From Condylostoma magnum (Eukaryota; Ciliophora; Heterotrichea; Heterotrichida; Condylostomatidae), in the NCBI GenBank assembly GCA_920105805.1, contig CAKKTI010000270.1, positions 1 through 30,062 on the forward strand: a stretch of 30,062 nt of DNA, read 5' to 3'. The notes beneath the pieces were generated by a model, which was given only the letters and a program-made list of their open reading frames with translations, did not search any database and was not told the origin of the DNA. Positions 29,058 through 30,062 of this stretch are shown in pieces. Numbering within the stretch: position 1 is the first letter of the stretch; every line of letters starts with the position of its first letter. A program made the translations under genes and the position numbers.

Positions 29058-29303
29058 TTATATAGAGTAAGCTAAAACAGCTCCAATAATACAGATGAAG
29101 GCAAATAATTCAATCATTGCTAGTCCTAGTAAAGATAGTCCAAATACAGAGTCGTATGAGGCTGGATTTCTAGCTAACCCGTAGAGAAGACCACAAAATA
29201 TGAAACCTATACCCATTGCACAACCACCGAGTGGAAGAATACATATGGCGGCAGCAAGGATCTTCATACCTACTAGAAAGACTATTTTACTAGGTACAGC
29301 CAA
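29058..29303 (-). CDS. atp9: ATP synthase subunit c
   Basis: 81 codons. Forms the rotary c-ring. Two helices joined by the RNP loop (ARNPASYD, 44-51); Glu65 in GLAMIELFAF is the proton carrier; the glycine-rich first helix (PLGGCAMGIGFIFCGLLYG) contains GxGxxxxG-type packing. TTG 29303 is the longest start; ATA 29285 or ATG 29267 would give shorter forms of normal length. The stop abuts tRNA-Tyr. Confidence 0.96.
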   Translation of the reverse strand: MAVPSKIVFLVGMKILAAAICILPLGGCAMGIGFIFCGLLYGLARNPASYDSVFGLSLLGLAMIELFAFICIIGAVLAYSI

Positions 29304-29554
29304 ATAAAAAAAACAAAAAAAATTACCCGTTCTTCAAGAATATGTCAGTTAGTTCAAATACTTAATAAGTATTTAAAGTATGTTTGAGAGCTATATCGTG
29401 ATTTTTGTAAAACGAGAGCTCAAGGATTTCACCAGATTTGGATAGTAGCTTTTTTAGGCAACTGGCGAGAAGGTTTAATCAATATTGCCGAAAGTACAAT
29501 ACTAAGACTTACCATAAAAAAGACAAGAATTTTTATTCCGTAGGCTGTGATCAT
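29282..29554 (-). CDS. ORF90, single-span protein, unknown (ATP8-like layout)
   Basis: 90 codons, ATG to TAG, overlapping the possible atp9 start by 22 nt. One N-terminal helix (GIKILVFFMVSLSIVLSAIL, about 6-25), then a basic, Trp-rich middle (KKATIQIWWNPWALVLQKSRYSS) and a short hydrophobic C-terminus. Conserved-looking Trp and Pro and the atp9/atp6 neighbourhood raise the possibility of an ATP synthase stalk subunit such as subunit 8. This is inference from layout and position only; the family motif is not visible. Confidence 0.5.
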
Positions 29555-29907
29555 AAAAAAATATATTTAGAAAAGTTATTTAGGACTTTAATATTAATAT
29601 TATAGAGAGGTGTATTAAGTTTTAAATAGGTAGGTGATAAATTTTTTTTAACTGGAACTAACAAAGGATTATAGCTTTTAAAGGAACATCTATCAAATTT
29701 AAAATTTGTATTTTTAGTACGGGAAATTATATAAAAATTTTTATTTTTAATATACTTTCTTAGGGGTGGAAGAATATTTTTACAAAAACCCTTATTTACT
29801 TGATTTAAATAAAAACAACTATTATGATAAAGATGGTAATACGAAAAAATTTTAATTATATTAGGAATAAATAAAAAAAAACTATAAAAAAAAAAAATAT
29901 TTTGAAT
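29533..29907 (-). CDS. ORF124, unknown basic protein
   Basis: Up to 124 codons from ATT 29907, just after tRNA-Met, to TAA; later starts are possible because the first 20 codons cross runs of 12 and 9 T. Lys/Asn-rich and soluble apart from a Phe-rich start. Islands: KNILPPLRKYIKNKNFYIISRTKNTNFKFDRCSFKSYNPLL (about 47-87) and SPTYLKLNTPLYNINIKVLNNF. Basic and short, as for a mitoribosomal protein. No family recognised. It is the first protein gene of the array. Confidence 0.45.
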
Positions 29908-29908
29908 T

Positions 29909-29973
29909 GTCCTGATAGAGGAGTTGCACCTCCAGTACTAGATAATGAGTCTAGTAGGTTACTACAAACAGGA
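29909..29973 (-). tRNA. trnM: tRNA-Met (CAU)
   Basis: Acceptor TCCTGTT pairs with TATCAGGA (one mismatch). The anticodon arm CTAGA-CTCATTA-TCTAG gives CAU. The T-arm region GGAG-GTGCAA-CTCC lacks the standard TTCRA loop, so this is a structurally reduced tRNA. It is the first gene of the array, abutting the right terminal repeat. Confidence 0.8.
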
Positions 29974-30062
29974 TTAATTTCGCTATTTTTCCTTATATAG
30001 GTGCTTTTTGAGTCTACGTTATTCTCTTAATTTCGCTATTTTTCCTTATATAGGTGCTTTTT
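29974..30062. repeat. 53-bp-period tandem repeat at right end (probable telomere)
   Basis: TTAATTTCGCTATTTTTCCT begins at 29974 and again at 30027, and the match continues without change to the window end (36 nt of the second copy), giving a period of 53 bp. It starts on the base after the tRNA-Met 5' end. Linear Tetrahymena mitochondrial DNAs end in tandem repeats of about 31 to 53 bp, so the period fits a telomere. It shares no sequence with the 12-bp left array. Confidence 0.82.

Overview
The window looks like a ciliate mitochondrial chromosome, and it may be complete or nearly so. The evidence is a very AT-rich, single-strand gene array; UGA read as tryptophan in almost every gene (with a tRNA-Trp carrying a UCA anticodon); cox1 and cox2 with large ciliate-type insertions; mitochondrial nad7, nad9 and nad10; a bacterial-style set of ribosomal protein genes; nad1 broken into two separated pieces; and many unassigned membrane ORFs of the 'ymf' sort. 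TAA and TAG are the only stops. ATG, GTG, TTG, ATA and ATT all appear to serve as starts. Under the standard code most genes fall apart at UGA codons. The intervals below come from reading the minus strand with UGA = Trp, and start and stop coordinates were checked for frame consistency.

Every gene I can support lies on the minus strand, so transcription runs from high to low coordinates. Right end: a tandem repeat of period 53 bp (29974-30062), abutting tRNA-Met. Then, in order: ORF124, ORF90, atp9, tRNA-Tyr, an atp6 candidate, rpl16, rps3, ORF143, nad7, rps14, a tiny ORF, tRNA-Phe, ORF77, ORF95, ORF152, an rps10-like gene, nad1_a, nad4, cob, ORF262, ORF130, rpl2, ORF160, nad1_b, nad9, nad10, nad6, tRNA-His, nad2, rps12, nad3, nad4L, ORF166, an rps13-like gene, ORF337, cox2, ORF205, nad5, cox1, a cox3 candidate, the large and small rRNA genes, tRNA-Trp, and a 12-bp tandem repeat (1-212) at the left end.

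The array is extremely compact: no unexplained gap exceeds about 75 bp. At eleven junctions the stop and next start share one base (TAATG, TAGTG, TAATT, TAATA), which suggests polycistronic messages with termination-coupled reinitiation. The proteins cover complex I (nad1-7, 4L, 9, 10), complex III (cob), complex IV (cox1, cox2, probable cox3), ATP synthase (atp9, probable atp6) and the mitoribosome (rpl2, rpl16, rps3, rps12, rps14, probable rps10 and rps13). Only five tRNAs were found (Trp, His, Phe, Tyr, Met), so most tRNAs must be imported. I saw no ccmF.

Most notable points: two unlike terminal repeat arrays on a roughly 30-kb molecule; the one-base stop/start overlap grammar; nad1 split in two on one strand 5 kb apart; probable cox3 and atp6 hidden among divergent ORFs; a co-linear LSU rRNA whose 5' end seems to overlap the cox3 candidate; and a shared 12-16 nt element at the starts of nad5, cox1, nad4 and the cox3 candidate.
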